Assembly: GCA_963749715.1 (NCBI GenBank)
Contig: CAVVNR010000013.1
Coordinates: 1 to 64,000 of the forward strand
Reading direction: 5' to 3'
From: Roseiarcus sp963749715
GTDB taxonomy: Bacteria; Pseudomonadota; Alphaproteobacteria; Rhizobiales; Beijerinckiaceae
Length of the DNA stretch: 64,000 nt
A program made the position numbers and the translations under genes. Shown here one piece after another: positions 52,100 to 61,704 of this stretch. The notes under the pieces were generated by a model, which had not been told where the DNA came from, searched no databases, and saw only the letters and a program-made list of their open reading frames with translations. The first letter of the stretch is position 1. Each line of letters opens with the position of its first letter.

Positions 52100-55000
52100 C
52101 TAGGCCGCCTTGTCCGCCGGGGCCTTGCCGGCCTTGAGCTCATGGAGAGCGACGGCCCGCGCCTTCGCTGCCTCCGCCGCGCTTGCCTCCTTCACATGCC
52201 CATAGCCGCGGATGGCCTCGTAGGCGCCGATCACACGCACCGCGGCCGGGAGGGACGATGGCGTGAGGCGCTGGATGAGATCGGCGACGTCGGCCTCGAA
52301 TTCGGCGATCAGGCGCTTTTCGAGCTTGCGCTCGCCGCTGAAGCGGAACGGATCGAGCCAACCGCCGCGCAGGGCCTTGAGTCGCGCCATGATCCGGAAC
52401 GCGATCATCGCCCAGGGGCCGGCCTCGCCCTTCTTCATCCGCCCGGTCGCCGGATCGGGGCGCGCGAACGGCCAGGCGCCGATGTGGAAATGCAGCCGGT
52501 AGGAGCCTTCGAACTCGCGCGCCAGCGTCTGCCGAATTCCGGCGCCGCGAACAGGCGCGCGACCTCCCATTCGTCTTTGACCGCGAGCAGCTTGTGGTAG
52601 GCGCGCGCGGTCGCCGCGGTCAGCGCTTCGCCGAGCCCCGCTTTTGATTCGGCCGCGCGCACCCGCTCGATGAGCGCCGCATAGCGCGCGGCGTAAGCCG
52701 CATTGCTGTGGGCGGTCAGGCGCTCGACGCGGCGGGCGATCAGCGCGTCGAGGGATGGCGGCTCGTCCGCAGGCTCGTCGAAGCCGACCAGCGTTTCGAC
52801 GCTGAGCGGATCATGCGCCGCGCGCCGGCCCCAGTCGAACGCCTGCTTGTTGGCGTCGATCGCGACGCCGTTGAGCTCGATCGCCCGTTCGATCGCCGCG
52901 CGGCGGATCGGAACGAGGCCCTTCTGCCAGGCGGCGCCGAGCATGAACATGTTGGAGGCGATCGCATCGCCGAGCAGCGACGCGGCGAGGCGCTGGGCGT
53001 CGAGAATAAGCGCCTTGTCGCCGAGCGCGTTCTTCAGGCGCTCGATCAGATCGTCCTTGTCGATGCTCCAGTTCGGGATTGCGGGCGAAGTCGGCGGTCG
53101 GCGTCAGGTCGGCGGAGATCACCGCGCTCGACTTGCCGCGCCTGAGCTTCGAGATCGCATTCGTCGCCCGCGGCGACGATGAGGTCGCAGCCGATCAGCG
53201 CATCGGCTTCGCCCGCGGCGATCCGGGTCGCATGCAGCGCGCTCGCCATCGCGCGCGATGCGCACATGCGCGGTCACGGCGCCGTATTTCTGGCTCAGCC
53301 CGGTCAGATCGAGATTGGTGCTGAAGAGCCCGTCGAGATAGGCGGCGATGGCGATCGTCTGGCTGACGGTGACCACGCCTGAGCCGCCGATCCCGGCCAC
53401 CAGGATGCTGAAGCGCTCGCCCAACTCAGGCAGGACCGGCTCGGGCACCGGAGGCAGGTAGCCGCCCAACGGCGCCGTCGCCTCGGGCTTGCGCAAGCGT
53501 CCGCCATGCACGGTCACGAAGCTCGGGCAGAAGCCATCGACGCAGGAGAAGTCCTTGTTGCAGCTCGACTGGTTGATGCGCCGCTTGCGTCCGAATTCGG
53601 TCTCGAGCGGCTCGATCGCCATGCAGTTGGAGACGCGCCCGCAATCGCCGCAGCCCTCGCACACTTCGGGATGGATGAAGGTGCGGATGGCCGGATCGGC
53701 CCATTTGCCGCGCTTGCGCAGGCGCCGGCGCTCGGTCGCGCAGGGCTGGTCGTAGAGGATGACCGAGACGCCCTTGAATTCGCGGAATTCGCGCTGCGTC
53801 TCGTCCATCGCGTCGCGATGGCGAAGGCTGACGCCCTGCGGCAGCGCGACGCCGGCGTAGCGCTCCGGCTCGTCGGCCACCAGCGCCATCTTCTTCACGC
53901 CCTCGGCGGCAAGTTCGGCGAGGATCTGGACCGGCGTCATGCCGCCCTCGATCGGCTGGCCGCCGGTCATCGAGACGAAGCCGTTGAACAGGATCTTGTA
54001 AGTGATCGGCACGTCGGCGGCGATCGCCTGGCGGATCGCGAGCGACCCGGAATGGGCGTAGGTGCCGTCGCCGATGTTGGCGAACACGTGGTCCTGGCGG
54101 GTGAACGGCTGCTGGCCGAGCCACATCGCTCCCTCGCCGCCCATGTGCGACGCCGTTGCTGTCTGCTGCGGGTTGACCAGCGTCGCCATCCAGTGGCAGC
54201 CGATGCCGGCGAGCGCCCGGCTGCCTTCGGGCACCCGGGTCGAGCGGTTGTGCGGGCAGCCGGCGCAGAAGCCGGGGCTGCGCATCGGCGCCGGGCGATT
54301 GGCGAGCGTCGCGCCTGGCGCTCCGGCGCGGCGAGCGCGCAGTTCGGATCGCGGCGGGCGAGCGCCTTGACCAGCACCGCGCGACCAGCTCGGGCGTCGT
54401 CTCGCCGAAATTCGGGATGGCCGGCGCGCCATGCGACGGGATCGAACGCCGGCCCGTCGAAATATTTGCCGACGATGCGCGGCGCGCTCGCTGCGCCGTA
54501 GAGGATCGAGCGGATCTGATCCTCGAGCAGCGGGCGCTTCTCCTCGATGACGACGATGAGGTCGAGGCCGCGGGCGAAATCGCGCACGATGATCGGATCG
54601 AGCGGCCAGACCATGCCGATCTTGAGCAGGCGCAGGCCGAGCGACGCGCCGTCGTCGGCGAGGCCGAGATTGCCGAGCGCCTGCAGCAGATCCTGCCAGG
54701 CCTTGCCGGCCGCGACGACGCCGATCTCGCGCTCCGGCGCTGTCTCCGACGATGCGGTTGAGGCCGTTCGCGCGCGCGTAGGCGAGCGCGGCCGGAAGCT
54801 TGTGGTTATAGAGCCGGTCCTCCTGCGCGAGCGGCATGTCGATCGACCGCGCGCCGAAGCCGCCTGGCGGGTTGCTCGGCCGCTCGGGGATGACGATCGC
54901 GGGCGAATCCGGCCCGACATAGACCGTGCCGCCGCCTTCGGCGACGTCGGTGACGATCTTCATGCCGACCCAGCAGCCGGAAAACCGCGACATCGCGATG

Positions 55001-55570
55001 CCGTGCAGGCCGAAATCGATCAGCTCCTGGGTGTTCGACGGATAGAGGACCGGCATGCCGACGGCGATGAACGACGTGTCGGAGAAATTGACCGCGGTCG
55101 ACGATTTCGCGCCGTGGTCGTCGCCGGCGAGCGCGATGGCGCCGCCCTTGGGCGAAGTGCCGGTGAAATTGGCGTGGCGCAGCGCGTCGCCCGAGCGGTC
55201 GACGCCGGGCCCCTTGCCGTACCAGATGCCGAACACGCCATCGACGGTCGCGCCGGGAAAGTTGTCCAGATGTTGCGCGCCCCAGATCGCGGTTGCGGCG
55301 AGGTCCTCGTTCAGCCCGGGGCGGAAGACGATGTTGTGGCTGTTGAGCAGCGGCCCCGCGCGCCACAGCTCGATGTCGTATCGGCCCAGCGGCGAGCCGC
55401 GATAGCCGGAAATGTAGCCTCCGGTGTTGAGGCCGGCCGCCGCGTCGCGCAGGCGCTGCTGGATCGGCAGGCGGACGAGCGCCTGCATGCCGGTCATGTA
55501 GAGCCAGCCTTCCGGCGCTTCGATAGCGGGAGTCGAGAGTGGCCTCCGGCCGGGCGAGCGCGACTGTCAT
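52100..55570 (-). pseudogene. indolepyruvate ferredoxin oxidoreductase, multiply frameshifted
   Basis: A fused alpha/beta/gamma-type 2-oxoacid:ferredoxin oxidoreductase of about 1155 residues if corrected. Conserved parts include MQALVRLPIQQRLRDAAAGL, GGYISGYRGSPLGRYDIE, SPGFCAGCPHNRSTRVPEGS, FANIGDGTYAHSG (thiamine diphosphate GDG) and a 4Fe-4S segment CEGCGDCGRVSNC. ILVAGIGGSGVVTVSQTIAI opens the gamma part. I count nine indels: extra bases near 55530, 54740, 54408, 53234, 53155 and 53070, and missing bases near 54375, 54330 and 52540. Net correction restores one frame. Protein sequence between breaks is well conserved, so either recent inactivation or locally poor sequence is possible. It would decarboxylate aryl pyruvates to acyl-CoA. 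Confidence 0.8.
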
Positions 55571-55599
55571 CGAAAGCGTCCTCCGCGCGGTTCCGGTCC

Positions 55600-55917
55600 A
55601 GGCGCTCGGTCCCGGCCTCGCCGCCGGGCGGGCGAGATAGCCGGGAAACGCTTCGTCGAATTCAGGAAAATAGCGCCGAATGACGCGCGATGTCGAACGC
55701 GCGGAGGATCAACTCCTTCGGCTCGCGGTCGAGGAGGAACCGCATCGCCGCCTCGACGCAAGCGCCGGGTCGGCGCCGAGCTTTGCCCAGCGCGCCGCTT
55801 CGTCGGCCGCAACGTGACCCGATGCCGGCTGTCGCCGCGCGCATCGCGGACGATGACGTCGAAGGTCAGCGCGCGAGCCGGATCGGCAAGGACGGATATT
55901 GCGAGGTCGCTCACGGC
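55600..55917 (-). pseudogene. small conserved hypothetical, three frameshifts
   Basis: GTG 55917 opens MSDLAISVLADPARALTFDV-like sequence, then RGDSRHRVTL, DEAARWAKLGAD, EAAMRFLLDREPKELILRAF and VIRRYFPEFDEAF in successive frames. The parts resemble a small Rhizobiales hypothetical protein of about 95-100 residues ending RRYFPEF. Two missing bases (about 55811 and 55757) and one extra (about 55690) are needed. The 3' end is uncertain because the corrected frame has no stop before the next gene. It lies directly upstream of the equally damaged oxidoreductase. Function unknown. Confidence 0.5.
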
Positions 55918-56166
55918 TGCGGTTCCCGGGACGGCGGCTCGCCCGCGCAGAGCGCTCGAGCGGCAAGATCGATCGGATCGGACAGGAACCCGGAAAAGCA
56001 GCGCGCGCCCATGCTCCCGTCCCTCCCTATGACTACGACGGAATTTTTCCGATCCTCCAAGCCGCCCGCCGCGCTCGAGCGCGGAAAACCCATTGGGTCG
56101 GGAACAAATATCCCGCTTTCTCGGTTTCCCCATGCGCAGAGGCTTCAGGAGAAGGAACGGCCGTTC

Positions 56167-56475
56167 GTGCCTTATCTGACGAATTTGCGCGCAGTTTGCG
56201 GCGACATATTTGAGCCGGTGTTTTGCCTCATTGGCTGCTTCTTGCTCGTAACCCTCGGCGTGTGGGCCATCATGTCCACGGCCCGCCGCCGCCGCTCACA
56301 GGCGGCGCCGGCGCTCGCGATCGGCGCCATCCTTGTCGTTGCCGCTTTCCCCGGCGTTGTCATCAACGAAGCGTGGATCTCCTGCTCGTTGAGCGGCGGC
56401 TACGCCTCCCAATCTGCCGGCTCGCCGCCAATCGCCGCGCTCCGAAAAGCGTCGCGCCGCTTCCGGCTCAGCTGA
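56167..56475 (+). CDS. hypothetical two-helix membrane protein
   Basis: About 102 residues from GTG 56167, with a purine-rich GGAGAAGGAA stretch upstream. Two hydrophobic segments, PVFCLIGCFLLVTLGVWAIM and ALAIGAILVVAAFPGVVI, are separated by an Arg-rich turn. This arrangement and the lower GC of its start distinguish it from shadow frames. I do not recognise a family. The tail after the second helix is Ser/Arg-rich and may not be conserved. Confidence 0.4.
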   Translation: MPYLTNLRAVCGDIFEPVFCLIGCFLLVTLGVWAIMSTARRRRSQAAPALAIGAILVVAAFPGVVINEAWISCSLSGGYASQSAGSPPIAALRKASRRFRLS

Positions 56476-56578
56476 TGCACAATCGCCAGACGATGATGAG
56501 CCGGCGAGCGGCCACACGGCGACCACGCTATCGCCCAGAATCTTGCTTAGGTGCGGCGCGGGGGGTCAGGAGCCGCGG

Positions 56579-57368
56579 GTGGGTCATTTGAGCGCGTCGC
56601 CCCTCACGGACGCGACGACGGAGAATGTGGCGGCTCTGAGCGATGCGCCGCTCGCGCTCTTTCTCGACGTCGACGGCACCCTCATCGACTTGGCGCTGCG
56701 GCCCGATGACGTCGTGACGCCGGAAGATCTGGTCGCGACGCTGGCTGCGATCGAACGCAAGCTCGAAGGCGCGCTCGCGCTCATCAGCGGGCGGACGATC
56801 GAGGACCTTGACCGTCTGTTCCAGCCGCTGCGTCTGCGGGCGAGCGGGATTCACGGCGCCGAGATCCGCCTGGAGCCCGGCGGGCCAGCGGCGTCGACGC
56901 GGGCGGCGGTCGAGTTGCCTCAGTCGCTATGGACGGCGCTGGCGCGCGAGGCCGCGGCGTTCCCGGGCGCGTTCGTCGAAAACAAGCGCTTCAGTTTCGT
57001 TGTTCACTATCGCCTCGCGCCGGCGGCGGAACGGCCTCTGCGCCAGGCCGTCGCGCGGCTGGTCGGGGCTTCGCCCATTGCGGTCGAGGTCATGGAGGCG
57101 CGATGCGCGATCGAGCTTAAGGCCCCCGGCCACGACAAAGGGCGCGCGATTGCTGCGTTTCTGTCGCCAGCCGGCGTTCCGCGGCCGGAAGCCGATCTTT
57201 GTCGGCGACGATGCGACCGACGAGAGCGGGTTTGCCGTCGTCGCCGCCCTCGGCGGCTACGCCTATTCGGTCGGCAGGCGGCGGCCGGGCGCGACCGGCC
57301 TCTTCGCCGGGCCGCGCCAAGTCCGCGACTGGCTCGGCGAATTCGCCCGTCGCGGGGACGGCGCATGA
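56579..57368 (+). CDS. otsB: trehalose-6-phosphate phosphatase (one-base frameshift)
   Basis: A HAD-superfamily phosphatase of about 262 residues that dephosphorylates trehalose 6-phosphate. The nucleophile motif is ALFLDVDGTLIDLALRPDDV, LALISGRTIEDLDRLF is motif II, and IELKAPGHDKGRAI and IFVGDDATDESGF are motifs III/IV. The last lies in another frame. One extra C near 57165-57172 explains it, restoring SQPAFRGRKPIFVGDD. GTG 56579 has AGGAG six bases upstream. Its stop overlaps the GH15 start (ATGA). First gene of the trehalose operon. Confidence 0.88.
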
Positions 57369-59170
57369 CGGAGCGCCTTCAAACCAAGAGCCAGAACCTC
57401 GATCTCGCGCTGATCGGCAACTCGTGCTCCGCCGCGCTCGTCGACCGCTACGCCCGCATCGTGTGGTGGTGCTTCCCCTATTTCGACTCCGACCCGGTGT
57501 TCTCGCGATTGCTCGCCGACGACGAGGAAAAAGGGTTCTGCGAGATCGCGCTCGCCGACCTCGCCGAGACCAAGTCGCGCTACGTGCGCAATACGGCGAT
57601 CGTCGAGACGATCATGACCGACGCCAATGGCGCCAAGGTGCGGGTCTGCGATTTTGCGCCGCGCTTCCAGCGATTCGAGCGCGAGTATCGGCCGCCGCAG
57701 ATTGTCCGCCGCGTCGAGCCGCTCGCCGGCCTGCCGCGGATCGTCATCCGCGTCCGGCCGACCCACAACTACGGGCGTCCGACGAAGAACGTCGTCGTCG
57801 GCTCCAATCACATCCGCTACATCGGGGGCGCGCACGTCCTGCGCCTGAACTCGGACGCGCCGCTCTCCTATATCGTCAACGAGATCGCCTTCCCGCTCAC
57901 CCGGCCGGTGAACCTGATCTTCGGCCAGGACGATCCGTTCCTCAGCGCCATCGACACGACGAGCCGGGAATTCATGGATCGCACCCACGAGCACTGGCTC
58001 GCCTGGGTGCGCAACCTGGCTGTTCCGTTCGAATGGCAATCGGCGGTGGTGCGCGCGGCGATCACGCTCAAGATGTGCAGTTTCATGGAGACCGGCGCGA
58101 TCGTCGCCGCCCATACCACCTCAATTCCGGAGGCGCCCTCGTCGACGCGAACCTGGGACTACCGATACTGCTGGTTGCGCGACGCCTATTTCGTCGTCGA
58201 CGCGCTGAACCGGCTCGGCGCCACCCAGACCATGGAATCCTATATCAACTACATCACCACCATCGCCGCCGACGGCAAGGATATGCGGCCGGTCCACTCG
58301 ATCGTGCCGTTTTCCTCGCTCGAGGAAACGATCGAGCCCGACCTCAAGGGCTTTCTCGGGAACCGCCCGGTCCGGGTCGGCAATCAGGCCGCGAGCCAGA
58401 CCCAGAACGACGTCTATGGCAGCGTCGTGCTCGCTGCGACGCAGATGTTCGTCGACGAGCGCCTGCCGAGGATGGGCGATGAGTCGCTCTTTCGCCGTCT
58501 CGAAATCCTGGGCGAAAGCGCTCTCGCGCGGGCGTTCGAACCCGACGCCGGCTTGTGGGAATATCGCACCCGCTCGCGCCCCCACACCTATTCAGCGACG
58601 CTCTGCTGGGCGGCCTGCGACCGGCTGGCCGGGATCGCCCGGCGGCTCAACATCGCCGATCGCACCAAATATTGGGCGACCAGCGCGCGTGCCCTGCGCG
58701 AGCGGATTCTGGCCGAGGCCTGGGACGAAAAACGTGGCGCGCTGACCGGCGCGTTCGGCGAGCCCGATCTCGACGCCAGCATCCTTCTGGTCGCCGAACT
58801 CGGCCTTCTGTCGGCGACCGACGAGCGCTTCGTCAGGAGCTGCGACACGATCGGCCGCGAGCTCACCCGCAAAGGGCTGATCATGCGCTACACGGCGCCC
58901 GACGATTTCGGCGCGCCGGAAACCGCCTTCCTGGCGTGCAACTTTTGGTACGCCGACGCATTGAGCCAGATTGGCCGCGCCGCCGAGGCCCGCGAATTGT
59001 TCGAATCCATTCTGGCGAGCCGCAACGCATACGGATTGCTGTCCGAGGACATTCATCCCGATAGCGGCGAGCTGTGGGGAAACCTGCCCCAGACCTATTC
59101 CATGGCTGGGATCATCAATACCGCGACGCGGCTGTCGTCGAGTTGGGAGGAAGCATGGGCGCGCGACTGA
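57365..59170 (+). CDS. glycoside hydrolase family 15 protein (trehalase/glucoamylase-like)
   Basis: A 601-residue GH15 enzyme. LALIGNSCSAALVDRYARIV and WWCFPYFDSDPVFSRLL form the N-terminal beta-domain. The (alpha/alpha)6 barrel has TRTWDYRYCWLRDAYFVVDA. The first catalytic Glu is in SLEETIEPDLKG and the second probably in FLACNFWYADAL. Bacterial GH15 members act on trehalose, isomaltose or dextrins. Its position between otsB and otsA, overlapping both, argues for a role in trehalose turnover. No signal peptide is visible, so it is cytosolic. Confidence 0.9.
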   Translation: MTERLQTKSQNLDLALIGNSCSAALVDRYARIVWWCFPYFDSDPVFSRLLADDEEKGFCEIALADLAETKSRYVRNTAIVETIMTDANGAKVRVCDFAPRFQRFEREYRPPQIVRRVEPLAGLPRIVIRVRPTHNYGRPTKNVVVGSNHIRYIGGAHVLRLNSDAPLSYIVNEIAFPLTRPVNLIFGQDDPFLSAIDTTSREFMDRTHEHWLAWVRNLAVPFEWQSAVVRAAITLKMCSFMETGAIVAAHTTSIPEAPSSTRTWDYRYCWLRDAYFVVDALNRLGATQTMESYINYITTIAADGKDMRPVHSIVPFSSLEETIEPDLKGFLGNRPVRVGNQAASQTQNDVYGSVVLAATQMFVDERLPRMGDESLFRRLEILGESALARAFEPDAGLWEYRTRSRPHTYSATLCWAACDRLAGIARRLNIADRTKYWATSARALRERILAEAWDEKRGALTGAFGEPDLDASILLVAELGLLSATDERFVRSCDTIGRELTRKGLIMRYTAPDDFGAPETAFLACNFWYADALSQIGRAAEARELFESILASRNAYGLLSEDIHPDSGELWGNLPQTYSMAGIINTATRLSSSWEEAWARD

Positions 59171-60606
59171 TCATTGTTTCGAACCGCGTGGCCGTTCCCG
59201 AAGCTCCGCGCGCGCCGCTGGCCGGCGGCATGGCGGTCGCTGTCAAGGCGGCGCTCAAGAATCGCCGCGGAATGTGGTTCGGCTGGAGCGGCAAGGTCTC
59301 TGAAGAGCCGATCGGCGAGCCGCAGGCGGTCGAAGTCAACAAAGTCACCTACCTCCTGATCGATTTGTCCAAGAATGATATCCAGGAATATTACAACGGC
59401 CTGGCCAACAGCGTGCTTTGGCCGATCCTTCACTACCGGGTCGACTTGCAAGAGTACTCCGGCGTCGACGCGAGCGGATATATCCGGGTCAATCGCATGT
59501 TCGCCGGCCACTTGAGCACGCTGCTTCGGGAGGACGACGTCGTGTGGGTGCACGACTACCACCTGATGCTGCTTGGGCGCGAGCTGAGATCGCGCGGCCA
59601 CCGCAACACGATCGGCTTCTTTCTCCACACGCCCTGCGCGCCTCCCGACATTCTGCAGGCGCTGCCGCATCACAGGGAGATCCTCGGCGGCCTCGCCTAC
59701 TACAATCTGGTCGGCTTCCAGACGGAGAACGACCGAGACAATTTCGCCCAGTACTTGATCTCGCAAGGCGCGGCGCAGACCCGATCGGCCTACGAATTCG
59801 AGGGACAAAAGGTCCGGCTCGGCGCATTCCCGGTCAGCATCGAGACCAAGGCCTATATGCGTCTGGCGCGCAACGCCGGGCGGTCGGCGATGGTCGAATT
59901 GGTGCGCGAGAGCCTCGGCGGAAATCGGCTCGTGTTCGGCGTCGATCGCCTCGACTATTCGAAGGGCATACCGGACCGCATCAAGGCGTTTGAGCGGTTT
60001 CTTGAACTCAATCCCGAATGGCGCGGGAAAGTGACCCTGCTGCAGGTCACGCCCAAAAGCCGTTCCGAGATCAAGCAATATGGTGAGATCGAGACCGAGG
60101 TGACGGGCCTGATCGGCAAGGTCAACGGCCGTTTCGGCGATGCCGCCTGGACCCCTATCCGCTACGTCAATAGGTCTTATTCGCGCACCGTCCTCGCCGG
60201 GCTTTATCGCGCCGCCGACGTCGGCATGGTGACGCCGCTGCGCGACGGCATGAACCTCGTCGCCAAGGAGTTTCTCGCCGCGCAAAATCCCGACGATCCC
60301 GGCGTGTTGCTGCTCTCCCAGTTCGCCGGCGCGGCGAAGGAGCTTGACGGGGCGCTGATCGTCAACCCGCACGAGGCCGACGCGGTCGCCGCGGCGCTGA
60401 AGCGGGCTTTGGAGATGCCTCTCGAGGAGCGTCGCGAGCGCCATGCGCCGATGCTCGAATATCTTCTGGAAAACGACATCAAGAAGTGGGCCGAAGAGTA
60501 TCTCGCGACGCTCGTCGGCGGTCAGCCGACCCGCAGTCTCATCGCCGGCATCCGCGCGCTGTTCGGCATTCAGCAGCCTGAACAGGCGCCTCTGTCGCTT
60601 CGCTAG
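59155..60606 (+). CDS. otsA: trehalose-6-phosphate synthase
   Basis: A 483-residue GT20 retaining glycosyltransferase joining UDP-glucose and glucose 6-phosphate. It begins LIIVSNRVAVPEAPRAPLAG, with LAGGMAVAVKAALKNRRG as the glucose-6-phosphate loop. WVHDYHLMLLGRELRSRG and GVDRLDYSKGIPDRIKAFE are the active-site blocks, and PLRDGMNLVAKEFLAAQ binds UDP-glucose. ATG 59155 has GGGAGGA just upstream and overlaps the GH15 gene by 16 bases. With otsB it forms the trehalose pathway, probably for osmotic or desiccation stress. Confidence 0.95.
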   Translation: MGARLIIVSNRVAVPEAPRAPLAGGMAVAVKAALKNRRGMWFGWSGKVSEEPIGEPQAVEVNKVTYLLIDLSKNDIQEYYNGLANSVLWPILHYRVDLQEYSGVDASGYIRVNRMFAGHLSTLLREDDVVWVHDYHLMLLGRELRSRGHRNTIGFFLHTPCAPPDILQALPHHREILGGLAYYNLVGFQTENDRDNFAQYLISQGAAQTRSAYEFEGQKVRLGAFPVSIETKAYMRLARNAGRSAMVELVRESLGGNRLVFGVDRLDYSKGIPDRIKAFERFLELNPEWRGKVTLLQVTPKSRSEIKQYGEIETEVTGLIGKVNGRFGDAAWTPIRYVNRSYSRTVLAGLYRAADVGMVTPLRDGMNLVAKEFLAAQNPDDPGVLLLSQFAGAAKELDGALIVNPHEADAVAAALKRALEMPLEERRERHAPMLEYLLENDIKKWAEEYLATLVGGQPTRSLIAGIRALFGIQQPEQAPLSLR

Positions 60607-60633
60607 GCTCAGTCGCCGGAGCGGGCGCCGGCT

Positions 60634-61623
60634 TCAATATTTCTGGATGCCGACCCATTGCGGATCGGAATAGCGCTCGCCTGCGGCGAAGCCGACCGGC
60701 AGCGCGCGGTCAAGCTCGGCGAGTTGCGTCTCGCTCAGATCGAGGTCGGCCGCCGCGGCGCATTCCTCGAGATGGGCGGCGGTTCGGGTTCCGGGAATCG
60801 GCGCGACATGCGGCGCCTTGGCGAGCGTCCAGGCGATCGCCAGCGTCGCGGGCTTCAAGCCCCATTGACCGGCGAGCTTGAGATAAGCCTTGAGGCGGTC
60901 GCGGTTGCGCCGCCAGTTGACGCCCTGGAAGCGCGGATTGGCGTGGCGGAAGTCCTTGTCGGGGAACGTCTCGACGTCCTGCAGAAGGCCACCGAAATAG
61001 CCGCGCCCGAGCGGCGAGAAGGCGACCAGAAGCGCGCCCGCTTCGGCGCAGGCCTGAATGAGGCCGAGTTCGGGATTGCGCGTCCACAGCGAATATTCCG
61101 ACTGAACGGCGGCGATAGGGTGCACGGCCTGGGCGCGGCGAACCGTGTCGGGCGCGACCTCGGAGAGGCCGATCGCGCCGATTAAGCCCGCTTTGACGAG
61201 GCGGGCCAGCTCGCCGACCGTGTCCTCGATCGGAATCGCCTTGTCGATCCTGTGCACATAGTAGAGATCGATGTGGTCGACGCCGAGCCGTTTCAGCGAC
61301 CCTTCCAGGGCTTCGCGGATATGGGCCGCGCTGTTGTCGAAGAACCGCGCCCCGTCCGCCCGGCGGCGAATCGCGAACTTGGTCGCGAGCGTCACCTTGC
61401 TTCGGCGCCCCGGGTCCTCGGCGAGGAACTTGCCGATCGCCTCTTCGCACAGCCCGTCGCCATAGACATTGGCGGTGTCCCAGAAATCGACGCCGAGCTC
61501 GAGCGCCCGCGCCAAGGCCCGCATGGACTGGGCTTCGTCGGTCGGCCCGTAGAAGCCGCCGAAGCTCATGGCGCCGAAGCCCACGGCCGACACCGTCCCA
61601 TGCCGCCAAACGCGCCGCCGCAT
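60634..61623 (-). CDS. aldo/keto reductase
   Basis: A 329-residue NADPH-dependent TIM-barrel oxidoreductase. The catalytic residues lie in FWDTANVYGDGLCEEAIG (Asp, Tyr), TLATKFAIRR (Lys) and LYYVHRIDKAIP (His). It belongs to the AKR11/13-type group (VSAVGFGAMSFGGFYGPTDE, IGLSEVAPDTVRRAQAVHPI). The cofactor tail is PGTRTAAHLEECAAAADLDL. The substrate is unknown. Confidence 0.9.
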   Translation of the reverse strand: MRRRVWRHGTVSAVGFGAMSFGGFYGPTDEAQSMRALARALELGVDFWDTANVYGDGLCEEAIGKFLAEDPGRRSKVTLATKFAIRRRADGARFFDNSAAHIREALEGSLKRLGVDHIDLYYVHRIDKAIPIEDTVGELARLVKAGLIGAIGLSEVAPDTVRRAQAVHPIAAVQSEYSLWTRNPELGLIQACAEAGALLVAFSPLGRGYFGGLLQDVETFPDKDFRHANPRFQGVNWRRNRDRLKAYLKLAGQWGLKPATLAIAWTLAKAPHVAPIPGTRTAAHLEECAAAADLDLSETQLAELDRALPVGFAAGERYSDPQWVGIQKY

Positions 61624-61704
61624 TGCTTACAACCTTCGTCGGTAGAGGAAAGGACCGCCGCCCCTTTGAGGGACGCCGCGACGCGGCGTCAAGTGCGCCG
61701 ACGC

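Noticed and set aside
59095..60444. 449-codon minus-strand open frame opposite otsA
   Set aside because: Complement of a fully conserved trehalose-6-phosphate synthase; no independent support.
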